A DNA stretch of 64,000 nt, from assembly GCF_036347055.1 (NCBI RefSeq), contig NZ_CP108882.1, forward strand, positions 3,113,001 to 3,177,000. Reading direction: 5' to 3'. This document shows, one piece after another, positions 25,830-34,743 of this stretch. The stretch's first letter is position 1; each line of letters starts with the position of its first letter. A program made the translations under genes and the position numbers. The notes below the pieces were generated by a model that saw only the letters and a list, made by a program, of their open reading frames with translations, searched no databases and had not been told where the DNA came from. The DNA comes from Streptomyces sp. NBC_00820 (GTDB lineage Bacteria > Actinomycetota > Actinomycetes > Streptomycetales > Streptomycetaceae).

Positions 25830-27680
25830 CTAGTACGTCAGCCCGTGACCGATGGGGTACAGCACCTGCGCCGGATCGTCCGCCCGCTGCACCGGCACGG
25901 GGAGCCTGCCGTGCGGGTGCACCCGGCCGGCGATCACCCGTGCCGCGGCGCGCAGTTCGACGTCGGTCCAGGAGTAGGCCGCCAGCCAGGCCTTCACCTC
26001 GGGCAGCTGGGCGACGTCGTAGGGGTTGCGGATGGCGACGGCCACGACCGGCCGGCCGGTGGCGAGCAGTTGCCGTACCAGGGTCAGCTGGGAACTGCTC
26101 GCCGTCAGGTTGTACGTCCCCACCACCACGGCGTCCGCGCCCTGGGCCGCCGTCACCGCCTTGGCGATGGTCGCCGCGGAGGGTGCGGTGCCGGTGGACA
26201 GGGCGGTGGCGGTGAAGCCGAGTTCGGTGAGCGCGGCGGCCAGGACGCCGGTGGGCGGCCCGGTGGTGCCGGACGGGGAGGCCGGGTCGGCGCCGACGAC
26301 CAGGACCCTGGGCACGCGCCGCCGGTCGAGCGGGAGGGTGCCGCCCTCGTTGACCAGCAGGGTCGTGGTCCGTTCGGCGATCCGGTCGGCGGCGGCCAGA
26401 TGGGCGGCGGTGCCCACCACCCGGTCGACGTGGTCCTGGCTGACGAGGACCCCCCGGTCGAGGAGGCCGAGCCGCGCCTTCATCCGCAGGATGCGCAGGA
26501 TCGATTCGTCCAGGCGGGCCTCGGTCAGCTCGCCGCCGCGGACGGCACCCAGCACCGCGTTCCAGGCGACGTCCAGGTTCGGCGGGTTGAGCAGCTGGTC
26601 GACGCCGGCCTTCAGCGCGAGCACCGGCACCCGGTCGTCGCCGTACTTGGTGCGCACGCCCTCCATGCCGAGGGAGTCGGTGATCACGACCCCGTCGTAG
26701 CCGAGTTCGCCGCGCAGGATGCCGGTGAGGATCGGCGAGGAGAGGGTGGCCGGGTCACCGGAGTCGTCCAGGGCCGGGAACTGGATGTGCGCGGTCATGA
26801 TCGAGTCGATGCCCGCCGCGATGGCCGCCCGGAAGGGCACCGCGTCCAGCTTCTCCCACAGCTCCCGGCTGTGGGTGATGACCGGGAAGCCGAAGTGGCT
26901 GTCGACGGCGGTGTCGCCGTGGCCCGGGAAGTGCTTGGCGGTCGCGGCGACCCGTGAGGCCTGATAGCCCTTCACCTCGGCCGCCACCAGCGCCCCCACG
27001 GCCTGCGGGTCGGCCCCGAAGGACCGTACGCCGATGACCGGGTTGGCCGGGTTGACGTTGACGTCCGCGTCCGGCGAGTAGTCCTGGTTGATGCCCATCG
27101 CGCGCAGTTCGGCGCCGGAGAGGCGGCCGAGGGTGCGGGCGTCGGACCGGGAGCGGCCCGCGCCCATCGCCATGGCGCCGGGGAACAGCGTGGCGGGTTT
27201 GCCCACCCGGCACACGATGCCGTGCTCCTGGTCGGTGGCGATGAGCACCGGAAGCCCGCGCGGCTGCTCCAGGGACGCCTTCTGGATGCCGTTGGACAGG
27301 TCCGCGATCTGGTGCGGGTCGCGGGTGTTGTGCGCCCAGGTGAAGTAGATGATCCCGCCGACCCGGTACTTGGCGATCAGTTCGGCGGCGGTACGGACCC
27401 CGATCTCGCCCAGGTTGGCGTCGATGTCGGCCTGGTCCGGGGCGGTGGCGGAGTGGCCGTAGACCCGCATCACGAAGAGCTGGCCGACCTTCTCCTCCAG
27501 CGTCATCCGGGAGATGAGGGCGCGCAGCCGGCGGTCGTTCGTGGTGGCGCCTTGGGCGGTGGCGGCGTGGGCGGTGGTGGGTACGGTCAGCGCGGCGGCG
27601 ACGCTCGCGGTCGCGGTGAGCACAGCCCGTCTGGACGGCCGTGCGGTGTTTCCCGTGCTTCCCGTGCTGGTGTCGTGCAC
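25830..27680 (-). CDS. Secreted GH3 beta-N-acetylhexosaminidase (NagZ type)
   Basis: A 616-residue exported glycoside hydrolase family 3 enzyme. The signal contains PSRRAVLTATASVAAALTV, a twin-arginine-like start, with cleavage near THA-A at about 40. The catalytic domain carries KHFPGHGDTAVDSHFG, the histidine-aspartate loop that marks the NagZ subgroup acting on N-acetylglucosamine, and the nucleophile aspartate in VVITDSLGMEGV (about residue 333). A C-terminal alpha/beta domain (about 400-600) completes it. It should release GlcNAc from chitin or peptidoglycan fragments. The GTG at 27680 follows GGAAGGGG. An inverted repeat lies about 30 bp upstream. Confidence 0.92.
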   Translation of the reverse strand: MHDTSTGSTGNTARPSRRAVLTATASVAAALTVPTTAHAATAQGATTNDRRLRALISRMTLEEKVGQLFVMRVYGHSATAPDQADIDANLGEIGVRTAAELIAKYRVGGIIYFTWAHNTRDPHQIADLSNGIQKASLEQPRGLPVLIATDQEHGIVCRVGKPATLFPGAMAMGAGRSRSDARTLGRLSGAELRAMGINQDYSPDADVNVNPANPVIGVRSFGADPQAVGALVAAEVKGYQASRVAATAKHFPGHGDTAVDSHFGFPVITHSRELWEKLDAVPFRAAIAAGIDSIMTAHIQFPALDDSGDPATLSSPILTGILRGELGYDGVVITDSLGMEGVRTKYGDDRVPVLALKAGVDQLLNPPNLDVAWNAVLGAVRGGELTEARLDESILRILRMKARLGLLDRGVLVSQDHVDRVVGTAAHLAAADRIAERTTTLLVNEGGTLPLDRRRVPRVLVVGADPASPSGTTGPPTGVLAAALTELGFTATALSTGTAPSAATIAKAVTAAQGADAVVVGTYNLTASSSQLTLVRQLLATGRPVVAVAIRNPYDVAQLPEVKAWLAAYSWTDVELRAAARVIAGRVHPHGRLPVPVQRADDPAQVLYPIGHGLTY

Positions 27681-27992
27681 GTGCGCCCCTTCCAGAGGAG
27701 AACCGCTGAAGGAAACTTCCGAGGAGTCAGCAATATCCGGGAAGTTTCTTTCCGTCAAGGCAACGCACAGGAAGCCGGCATGGGGCCGCCACCGGCGCAT
27801 GGGAGGGGGGCGCGCCGGTGGCGGTGGCCGCGCGGGCGCGGTGCGGCGGAGAGGGTGCGTCGGCGTTCGCGGCCTGCGGCGAGGCCGACACCGCACCACG
27901 GGACTCGTCCGGCGGCCTGCGGGTTGGACGGTCGAGCCTGCGAACGGGTTCCCGCGGGCCCGGGCCGGAAGAGAGGCCCTAGGCTCCCGGCC
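27681..27992. other. Divergent intergenic region of the GH3 gene
   Basis: Contains the GH3 inverted repeat described separately. The remaining bases (27760-27990) are very GC-rich and hold only shadow frames; I see no further site or gene. Confidence 0.5.
27712..27748. promoter_or_regulatory. Inverted repeat upstream of the GH3 gene
   Basis: GAAACTTCC (27712-27720) and GGAAGTTTC (27740-27748) form a 9-bp inverted repeat with a 19-base spacer, in the likely promoter region of the hexosaminidase. It does not match the DasR box known for GlcNAc genes. A repressor or activator site is plausible. Confidence 0.5.
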
Positions 27993-28439
27993 ATGTGGAG
28001 ACGAACAGTCCAGGAAGTGTTCCCGGAAGCGGGGTTCCGTGAGCCGGTCCAGGAGTCCGCGCTCGCCGGGGCCGAGAAACGGCTCGGGCGGGCACTCCCC
28101 GGCGACCTCGGGCGGTTGCTCCTCGAGAGCGACGGGGTGACCGGTCACACCCACGTGGACACCGTCTGGTCCCTCGACCGCATCGTCGAGCACAACCTGC
28201 TCTTCCGGTCCGACGAGTCCTTCGCCCGGCTGTACATGCCCTTCGACGCCCTCCTCTTCTTCGGGGACGACGGAGGCGGCGACCAGTTCGCCCTCGTGGT
28301 GAAGCCCGAACGCCCGGACGTCTTCGTCTGGGAGCACGAAACCGACAGCCGCCGGTGGGTGGCCGGTGACCTGCGGGACTACCTCCGCCGTTCGCTGCGC
28401 ACCGGCGAGGACGACTGGTACGCGCACGCCGGCCCGTGA
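27993..28439 (+). CDS. SMI1/KNR4 (SUKH) family protein
   Basis: A 148-residue soluble protein with the SMI1/KNR4 pattern: an N-terminal helix that ends ALAGAEKRLGRALPGDLGRLL, the sequence SDGVTGHTHVDTVWSLDRIV, FDALLFFGDDGGGDQFALVV, and VFVWEHETDSRRWVAGDLRD. Many bacterial SUKH proteins are immunity factors against contact-dependent or polymorphic toxins. No toxin or secretion gene lies nearby, so it may be an orphan immunity gene or a housekeeping member. The ATG at 27993 has no obvious ribosome site. Confidence 0.85.
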   Translation: MWRRTVQEVFPEAGFREPVQESALAGAEKRLGRALPGDLGRLLLESDGVTGHTHVDTVWSLDRIVEHNLLFRSDESFARLYMPFDALLFFGDDGGGDQFALVVKPERPDVFVWEHETDSRRWVAGDLRDYLRRSLRTGEDDWYAHAGP

Positions 28440-28506
28440 CAGCGGCACGCGTGCCGGACGACGCACGGAGCGGAACGCCCGCGGCACACCCGAGGACGGC
28501 GGCGGG

Positions 28507-29133
28507 TCACGAGCCGGCGGCGAGCAGGGGCGCGAGCGCCCGGCGGAGGTCGTCGATCCGGCGGTAGTGGACGGCGGTCATTCCCGCTTCTCGGGCCGCC
28601 ACGACGTTGGCGGCCGTGTCGTCGACGAACAGGCAGCGTTCGGCCGGGGCCCCGATGCGCTCGGCGGCGATGCGGTAGACGCGGGGATCGGGCTTGGCGA
28701 TGCCGATGCGTGCCGTGTTCACGACGAGGTCGGCGAGATCGGCGAGCCCTTGCCGGGCGAGATCCCGCTCCAGCCGGGTGGTCGCGTTGGAGACGAGAGC
28801 CACGGAGACCGACGCGACGTCGCGTGCCTGTCCGAGCAGGGCGACGACCTCGTCATCGACCGCCGGCACGAGCTCGGACCAGGCCGTGACCGCCGCTCGG
28901 GCGCGCTCCCTCGATCCGCAGCGGCGGGCGAGTTCGGCGGCGACCGCCGCGCGCCATTGCTCGTCGGTGACCTTCCCCGTGATGGCGGGGTGCAGACGCT
29001 CCGGCGCGAAGGCCGCGGCCGCGAGGGCACCGGCGGGCAGCCCGTGTGCGCGCTCGAGTGCGTCGGCGGCGGGCCAGTGGCGGAGAACGCCGTCGATGTC
29101 GCAGAGAACGGCGTCATGGGGAGGACGAGGCAT
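28507..29133 (-). CDS. HAD-superfamily hydrolase (class IA)
   Basis: A 208-residue phosphatase-like protein. HAD motif I is AVLCDIDGVL (the two aspartates at about 11 and 13), motif II VALVSNATT, motif III lysine in GIAKPDPRVY, and motif IV CLFVDDTAANV. The helical cap (about 25-90) is C1-type, as in phosphoglycolate or beta-phosphoglucomutase relatives. The substrate is not evident. The ATG at 29133 follows AAGGCGGT; a GTG two codons upstream at 29139 is the alternative. Confidence 0.9.
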   Translation of the reverse strand: MPRPPHDAVLCDIDGVLRHWPAADALERAHGLPAGALAAAAFAPERLHPAITGKVTDEQWRAAVAAELARRCGSRERARAAVTAWSELVPAVDDEVVALLGQARDVASVSVALVSNATTRLERDLARQGLADLADLVVNTARIGIAKPDPRVYRIAAERIGAPAERCLFVDDTAANVVAAREAGMTAVHYRRIDDLRRALAPLLAAGS

Positions 29134-29229
29134 GTTCACCGCCTTCTGGATGTCCCGCCGGAAGCTGTCCGAGCAACAGCCGTCACACCAGAGGCAGTTG
29201 GGCGTTCCGTACGGTCGGTGCGCAGGAGG

Positions 29230-29631
29230 TCAGCACAGGAACCAGCCGGAACTGACCTTGCCGTCGCCCACCGCGCCGGCCACCCGCACACAGCGATGAC
29301 CGGCGTGGACGGTCACCGGGCCCGCGTGGTACCGGTACCTGCCCCTGTCGACGACCGGCCGGCTGCCGCGCGCCTGCACGCTGACCGACATGACCCGCTG
29401 GGTGCCGGGGGCCTTGGTGACCGTGAGGGCGCAGACATAGCCGGCCCGCTTGTAGACGTGGACGACTCCGGTACGGAAGGGCAGCGTCCGCACCTCGCGC
29501 CCGGCGCAGGAGGAGTCCGTGGCGGCCTGGGCGGCGCCGGGCGACACGAGGGCGAACACGGCGGACGCGGCCAGCAGGACCGCGCCGAGCGACAGACGTC
29601 GCCGTACCGCACCACTGACCCCACCCACCAC
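29230..29631 (-). CDS. Small secreted protein
   Basis: A 133-residue exported protein of unknown function. A signal peptide (VRRRLSLGAVLLAASAVFALV, cleavage AQA-AT at about 38) precedes a compact cysteine-containing domain of about 95 residues, rich in Val and Arg (VVHVYKRAGYVCALTVTK, GRYRYHAGPVTVHAGHRCVRV, GWFLC). The four cysteines probably form two disulfides. It resembles small actinobacterial secreted spore-associated proteins, but I cannot name a family. The GTG at 29631 follows GGGGGAGGACGAC; the longer frame to 29727 lacks a site. A palindrome lies about 60 bp upstream. Confidence 0.78.
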   Translation of the reverse strand: MVGGVSGAVRRRLSLGAVLLAASAVFALVSPGAAQAATDSSCAGREVRTLPFRTGVVHVYKRAGYVCALTVTKAPGTQRVMSVSVQARGSRPVVDRGRYRYHAGPVTVHAGHRCVRVAGAVGDGKVSSGWFLC

Positions 29632-29692
29632 TGTCGTCCTCCCCCGCCCCGCGGCCGTACGCCACAGACGTGCGTACTGATGTACGGACGCA

Positions 29693-29704
29693 CGACATAT
29701 GTCG
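29693..29704. promoter_or_regulatory. CGACATATGTCG palindrome
   Basis: A perfect 12-bp palindrome about 60 bp before the small secreted protein start, next to a second imperfect dyad (CGTGCGTAC and GTACG-GACGCACG at about 29669-29694). It is AT-rich in a GC-rich setting and is a plausible operator. Confidence 0.4.
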
Positions 29705-29785
29705 GATGGTTGCACGACCGTCACCACGGCACGCGAGGGGACGACCCCCGGGAGCCCAGGGGCCCAGGGGGTCTCGGGGCCCTCC

Positions 29786-32700
29786 TCAGCCGGACACGCC
29801 CACCGGCTCCTCCGGCTCGGACTGGCCGACGAAGGTCCGCCACAGCGCGGCGTACCGGCCGTCGAGGGCGAGGAGTTCGTCGTGGGTGCCGTCCTCGGCG
29901 ACCCGGCCGTGGTCCATGACCACCACCCGGTCCGCGCGGGCGGCCGTGGTCAGCCGGTGGGCGACCACCAGCGTCGTACGACGGCCCGCCAGGCGGTCGG
30001 TTGCCTGGTTGACCTGGGCCTCGGTGGCCAGGTCGAGGGCGGCCGTGGCCTCGTCGAGCAGGAGGACGTCGGGGTCGACGAGCTCGGCGCGGGCCAGCGC
30101 GATCAGCTGGCGCTGGCCGGCCGAGAGGTTGCGGCCGCGCTCGGCGACCTCGTGGAGGTAGCCGCCGTCGAGCGTGGCGACCATCTCGTGCGCGCCCACC
30201 GCCCGCGCCGCCGCCTCCACCTCGGCGTCGGTGGCGTCGGGCCGTCCGTAGGCGATCGCGTCGCGGATCGTGCCCGGGAAGAGGTACGCCTCCTGCGGCA
30301 CGACCCCGAGGCGGTGCCGGTACGAGGTCAGGTCCAGGTCGCGCAGGTCCGTGCCGTCGGCCGTGACCCGGCCGCTGGTGGGGTCGTAGAACCGGGCCAC
30401 CAGCTTGACCAGCGTCGACTTGCCCGCGCCCGTCTCGCCGACGAAGGCCACGGTCTGCCCGGCCGGGATCCTCAGGTCGATGCCGGTCAGGGCCTCCTCG
30501 CCCTCGTCGGCGCCGTACGCGAAGCCCACGCCCTCGAAGGCGATCTCGCCGCGCAGCGAGAGGACGTCAAGAGGTTCGTCGGCGGACCGGGTCGAGGTCG
30601 GCTCGCGCAGCAGCTCCTGGATGCGGCCCAGCGAGACCGTGGCCTGCTGGTAGCCGTCGAAGACCTGGGAGAGCTGCTGGACCGGGGCGAAGAACAGGTC
30701 GATGTAGAGCAGGTAGGCGACCAGGGCGCCCGTGGTCAGCGTGGCGGCCTCCACCCGGCCCGCGCCCGCGATGAGGACGGCGGCCGCCGCGACCGAGGAG
30801 AGCAGCTGGACGAAGGGGAAGTAGACGGAGATCAGCCACTGGCCGCGGATGCGGGCACTGCGGTAGCTGTCGCTGCGCTCGGCGAACCGCCGCCCGCCGT
30901 CCCGCTCGCGCCGGAAGGCCTGCACGATCCGCAGTCCGGCCACCGACTCCTGGAGGTCGGCGTTGACCCCCGACACCCGCTCACGGGCCAGCTCGTACGC
31001 CTTCACGCTGGCCCGGCGGAAGAAGAAGGTGGCGAGGACCAGCGGGGGCAGCGTGGCGAAGACGACCAGCGCCAGCTGCACGTCGATCACCAGCAGGACG
31101 ACCATGATGCCGAAGAAGGTGACGACCGAGACGAACGCGGTGACCAGTCCGGTCTGCAGGAACGTGGACAGGGCGTCGACGTCCGTCGTCATCCTCGTCA
31201 TGATCCGGCCGGTCAGCTCGCGCTCGTAGTAGTCGAGGCCGAGCCGCTGGAGCTGGGCGAAGATCTTCAGCCGCAGCGAGTACAGCACGCGCTCGCCGGT
31301 ACGGCCGGTCTTGCGGGTCTCGCCGATCTGCGCGGCCCACTGCACGAGCACGGTGGCGAGGCCGAGCAGGGAGGCGGCCCACACGGCGCCGAGGGCCGTC
31401 TTCGTGACGCCCTGGTCGATGCCGTGCCGGATCAGCACCGGCAGCAGCAGGCCCGCGCCCGCGTCCACGGCGACCAGCAGCAGGCTGACGAGCAGGGGCC
31501 GGCCGAAGCCCTTGAGGAGCCGGCGCAGGCCGTACGACTTCTCGGGGCGCACCGCGTGGGCCTCGTCGACGTCCGGGGTGTCGGTCGCCGGGGGCAGCGC
31601 CTCGACCAGGGCGAGCAGCTCCGGGGTGGCCGGGGTGCCGGACAGCGCCTGGCTCCGGGGCTCGCGGTCGCCGGTCCACAGCCTCGGGGTCACGCCGCGC
31701 TCGGCGTCGAACTCGGCGTCCAGCTCGTCGCGGACGGTGGTGTCCTCCTGCGGCCCGGCCGGGCGGGCGTGGCCCGGGGAGACCCCGCCCAGCTCGTCCG
31801 GGTCGGTGAGCAGGCGGCGGTAGAGGGCCGAGCGCTCCTGGAGCTCCTCGTCGGTGCCGATGTCGGCGAGCCGGCCGCCGTCCAGGACGGCGATGCGGTC
31901 GGCGAGGCCCAGGGTGGAGCGGCGGTGGGCGATGAGGAGGGTGGTGCGGCCCTCCATGACGTGCTTGAGCGCCTCGTGGATCTCGTGCTCCACGCGCGCG
32001 TCCACGGCGGACGTGGCGTCGTCGAGGACCAGCAGGCGGGGGTCGGTGAGCAGGGCGCGGGCGAGTGCGATGCGCTGGCGCTGGCCGCCGGAGAGGGTCA
32101 GGCCGTGCTCGCCGACCAAGGTGTCGTAGCCGTCGGACAGCTCGGCGATGAAACGGTCCGCCTGGGCGGTGCGGGCGGCGGCCTCGATCTCGTCCTGGGA
32201 GGCGTCGGGGCGGCCGTAGGCGATGTTGTTGCGGACGGTGTCGGAGAAGAGGAACGAGTCCTCCGGGACCAGGCCGATCGCGGCCCTGAGCGAGTCCAGG
32301 GTCAGCTCGCGCACGTCGTGGCCGCCGACGAGGACGGCGCCGTGGGTGACGTCGTAGAAGCGCGGCAGGAGCAGGGAGAGGGTGGACTTGCCGGAGCCGG
32401 AGGAGCCGACGACGGCCAGGGTCTCGCCGGGCCGGATCTCGAAGGTGACCCCTTCCAGCACCGGGCGCTGGTGGTCGTACCCGAAGGACACGTCGTCGAA
32501 CTCGACGGTCGCGGGCGCGTCGGCGGGGAGGGTCTTCGTGCCCTCCTTCAGCGTGGGCTCGGTGTCGATCAGCTCCAGGACGCGCTCGGTGCCGGCGCGG
32601 GCCTGCTGGCCGACCGTGAGGACCATGGCGAGCATGCGGACCGGGCCGACCAGCTGGGCGAGGTAGGTGGAGAAGGCGACGAAGGTGCCGAGCGTGATGT

Positions 32701-33511
32701 GCCCGCGCACCGCCAGCCAGCCGCCGAGCGCCAGCATCGCGACCTGGCCGAGGGCGGGTACGGCCTGGAGCGCGGGGGTGTACCTGCTGTTCAGGCGGAT
32801 GGTGCGCAGCCGCCCGGCGAACAGGCGTCGGCCGACCTCCCTGAGCTTGCCGGTCTCCTGCTCCTCCTGCCCGAAGCCCTTGACCACGCGTACGCCGCTC
32901 ACGGCGCCGTCGACCACGCCGGCGACGGAGGCCGCCTGGGCCTGGGCGTACCAGGTGGCGGGGTGCAGCCTGCTGCGGCTGCGCCTGGCGATGTACCCGA
33001 GGGCCGGGGCGACCGCGAGGGCGACCAGGGTCAGCGGCAGCGACAGCCACGCCATGATCGCCAGGGACATCAGGAAGAGCAGGACGTTCCCGATGGTCAT
33101 CGGGAGCATGAAGAGCAGGCCCTGGATCAGCTGGAGGTCGCTGGTGGCCCGGCCGACGACCTGCCCGGTGGACAGCTCGTCCTGGCGGCGTCCGTCCAGG
33201 CGCGTGATCGTGCCGTACATCTCGGTCCGCAGGTCGTGCTGGACGTCGAGGGCGACGCGGCCGCCGTAGTAGCGGCGTATGTAGGTGAGCGCGTAGACGA
33301 GGACGGCGGCGCCTACGAGGCCGCCGGCCCAGGGGCCCATCGAGCGGGTGTGGCCGCCGATGACGTCGTCGATGATCACCTTGGTGATCAGCGGTACGAC
33401 CGCCATCACGGCCATGCCGGCCAGGGAGGAGCCGAGCGCGAGAACGACGTCCTTCGGATACCGCCAGGCGTAGCCCGCCAGCCGTCGTGCCCATCCCCGT
33501 TGCGGTGCCAC
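29786..33511 (-). CDS. Fused heterodimeric ABC exporter
   Basis: A 1241-residue single-chain ABC exporter: two TMD-NBD halves joined by a long Asp/Pro-rich linker (about 590-665). Each half has six transmembrane helices. NBD1 has Walker A VVGSSGSGKST at about 370 and signature LSGGQRQR, but its Walker B reads LLVLDDATSAVD at about 497, with Asp where the catalytic Glu should be. NBD2 has Walker A FVGETGAGKST at about 1024, signature LSAGQRQL and a normal LLLDEATAALD at about 1152. One ATP site is thus degenerate, as in TM287/288-type heterodimers. It probably exports a lipid or drug. GTG 33511 follows AGGAAGG. Confidence 0.93.
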   Translation of the reverse strand: MAPQRGWARRLAGYAWRYPKDVVLALGSSLAGMAVMAVVPLITKVIIDDVIGGHTRSMGPWAGGLVGAAVLVYALTYIRRYYGGRVALDVQHDLRTEMYGTITRLDGRRQDELSTGQVVGRATSDLQLIQGLLFMLPMTIGNVLLFLMSLAIMAWLSLPLTLVALAVAPALGYIARRSRSRLHPATWYAQAQAASVAGVVDGAVSGVRVVKGFGQEEQETGKLREVGRRLFAGRLRTIRLNSRYTPALQAVPALGQVAMLALGGWLAVRGHITLGTFVAFSTYLAQLVGPVRMLAMVLTVGQQARAGTERVLELIDTEPTLKEGTKTLPADAPATVEFDDVSFGYDHQRPVLEGVTFEIRPGETLAVVGSSGSGKSTLSLLLPRFYDVTHGAVLVGGHDVRELTLDSLRAAIGLVPEDSFLFSDTVRNNIAYGRPDASQDEIEAAARTAQADRFIAELSDGYDTLVGEHGLTLSGGQRQRIALARALLTDPRLLVLDDATSAVDARVEHEIHEALKHVMEGRTTLLIAHRRSTLGLADRIAVLDGGRLADIGTDEELQERSALYRRLLTDPDELGGVSPGHARPAGPQEDTTVRDELDAEFDAERGVTPRLWTGDREPRSQALSGTPATPELLALVEALPPATDTPDVDEAHAVRPEKSYGLRRLLKGFGRPLLVSLLLVAVDAGAGLLLPVLIRHGIDQGVTKTALGAVWAASLLGLATVLVQWAAQIGETRKTGRTGERVLYSLRLKIFAQLQRLGLDYYERELTGRIMTRMTTDVDALSTFLQTGLVTAFVSVVTFFGIMVVLLVIDVQLALVVFATLPPLVLATFFFRRASVKAYELARERVSGVNADLQESVAGLRIVQAFRRERDGGRRFAERSDSYRSARIRGQWLISVYFPFVQLLSSVAAAAVLIAGAGRVEAATLTTGALVAYLLYIDLFFAPVQQLSQVFDGYQQATVSLGRIQELLREPTSTRSADEPLDVLSLRGEIAFEGVGFAYGADEGEEALTGIDLRIPAGQTVAFVGETGAGKSTLVKLVARFYDPTSGRVTADGTDLRDLDLTSYRHRLGVVPQEAYLFPGTIRDAIAYGRPDATDAEVEAAARAVGAHEMVATLDGGYLHEVAERGRNLSAGQRQLIALARAELVDPDVLLLDEATAALDLATEAQVNQATDRLAGRRTTLVVAHRLTTAARADRVVVMDHGRVAEDGTHDELLALDGRYAALWRTFVGQSEPEEPVGVSG

Positions 33512-33616
33512 TCGGGTGCCTTCCTGTTGTCCTGCTCTGCCGGAAGGCACAAACGCCGGGAGCGGCGAATTTCATCCCCCCGCAACAAAAGGGAGCGGGG
33601 GGACGAAGGACGGTAC

Positions 33617-33670
33617 GTCGCGGCGCGTGGGCGCCGCGTGGGCGCCGTGTGATCGCCGCGTGATCGCCGC
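33617..33670. repeat. Short direct repeats between exporter promoter and serine hydrolase
   Basis: GCGTGGGCGCC occurs twice and GCGTGATCGCC twice in tandem. No gene or clear operator is present in the 167-base gap. Confidence 0.5.
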
Positions 33671-33678
33671 GTGGTGCG

Positions 33679-34602
33679 TCAGCCCTGCGGGGGCACCGCC
33701 ACGGCGGCCTCGCTCGGGGTGCTGGTCGGGGTGTAGAGCGCGGTGCCGGTGGTGGTCGGCACCAGATCCCTGTGGACGACCTTGGCGACGTTCTGGATGG
33801 TGGTGACGCCGTAGTCCATGGTGCTGTTGTCCTGCGTCAGCACGGAGATCATGTAGTCGTGGCCGCGGCCGTCGAAGGTGCCCAGGCTGTGCACCCGCCA
33901 GCCGTGGGTGGAGCGCTGCAGCCAGCCGTTCTTCACGTGCACGGCGACACCGGAGGGCGCTCCGGCGGGCGTGCCCCAGCGCTGCGAGGAGACGACCTTG
34001 CCCATCAGCTTCTGGATGTAGGCGCGGGAGTTGTCGCTGAGCACGGTGTTCTTGGCGGTGACGAGCTTGAGCAGCTTCTGCTCGTCCGTGACGTTCTCCT
34101 GGGTCAGGCCCCAGTAGCCGTTCGCGCCCGGCGTGGTCCTGGTCATCTTGGCGGCGGAGAGGAAGCCCTTGATCTTCGTCAGACCCAGCTGCTTCCACAG
34201 CGCGGTGGTGGCGTTGTTGTCCGACTTGGTGATCATGGCCGTCGCGAGCGAGCTCTCGCGGTCGGTCAGCAACCGGTTGTGCTTCTTCGCGTCCCACAGC
34301 AGCGTGGCGAGCACGGTGACCTTGACGGTGCTGGCCGAGTCGTAGGCGCTGGTGGCGCGCAGGGTGCAGGTGGTGCTGGTGGAGCGGTCGTACAGGCCGA
34401 CGGCGACCGTGCCCTTGCGCGTGGCGAGGGCGGCGGTGATGTCCTTCTGCAGCTTGCTCGCCAGGCCCGCCTTGGCGGAGGTGCAGCTGACGGTGGGCGT
34501 CGCCGCGGTGGCCGGGACGGCGGCGGTCACGGCCGGTATGAGCACGGCCGCGCCGACGGCGGCCGCGACCACCGCGGCACGCCTGGATTTCCGGTGAGTC
34601 AT
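33679..34602 (-). CDS. Secreted serine hydrolase, class A beta-lactamase fold
   Basis: A 307-residue exported protein with a Sec signal (cleavage ATA-AT at about 34). The beta-lactamase/D,D-peptidase motifs are all present: STVK with nucleophile Ser91 and Lys94, SDNN at 127-130, and KNG at 224-226 in place of KTG. The omega-loop Glu that lactamases need (ExxLN) is not evident, so a cell-wall peptidase or esterase role fits better than antibiotic resistance. The tail is Thr/Ser/Pro-rich. The ATG at 34602 follows GAGGGG. It lies downstream of no operon partner; the next plus-strand gene is divergent. Confidence 0.88.
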   Translation of the reverse strand: MTHRKSRRAAVVAAAVGAAVLIPAVTAAVPATAATPTVSCTSAKAGLASKLQKDITAALATRKGTVAVGLYDRSTSTTCTLRATSAYDSASTVKVTVLATLLWDAKKHNRLLTDRESSLATAMITKSDNNATTALWKQLGLTKIKGFLSAAKMTRTTPGANGYWGLTQENVTDEQKLLKLVTAKNTVLSDNSRAYIQKLMGKVVSSQRWGTPAGAPSGVAVHVKNGWLQRSTHGWRVHSLGTFDGRGHDYMISVLTQDNSTMDYGVTTIQNVAKVVHRDLVPTTTGTALYTPTSTPSEAAVAVPPQG

Positions 34603-34743
34603 GAAATTCCCCTCGAGCGTCGAACGGGCGTCCCCTGAACGCCGTGTGTCTTGACTCGCAGAGGTGAGCGAAAGTTGTACGGGTGTTCTCAGAGGCGGGT
34701 GTTCGAGGGAGTGGGCGGGCGCCCGGGCGGCAATCCTTCAGGC

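Noticed and set aside
33679..34602. Antibiotic-resistance beta-lactamase
   Set aside because: SxxK, SDN and KNG are present but the omega-loop Glu motif is not evident, so hydrolysis of beta-lactams is not supported.
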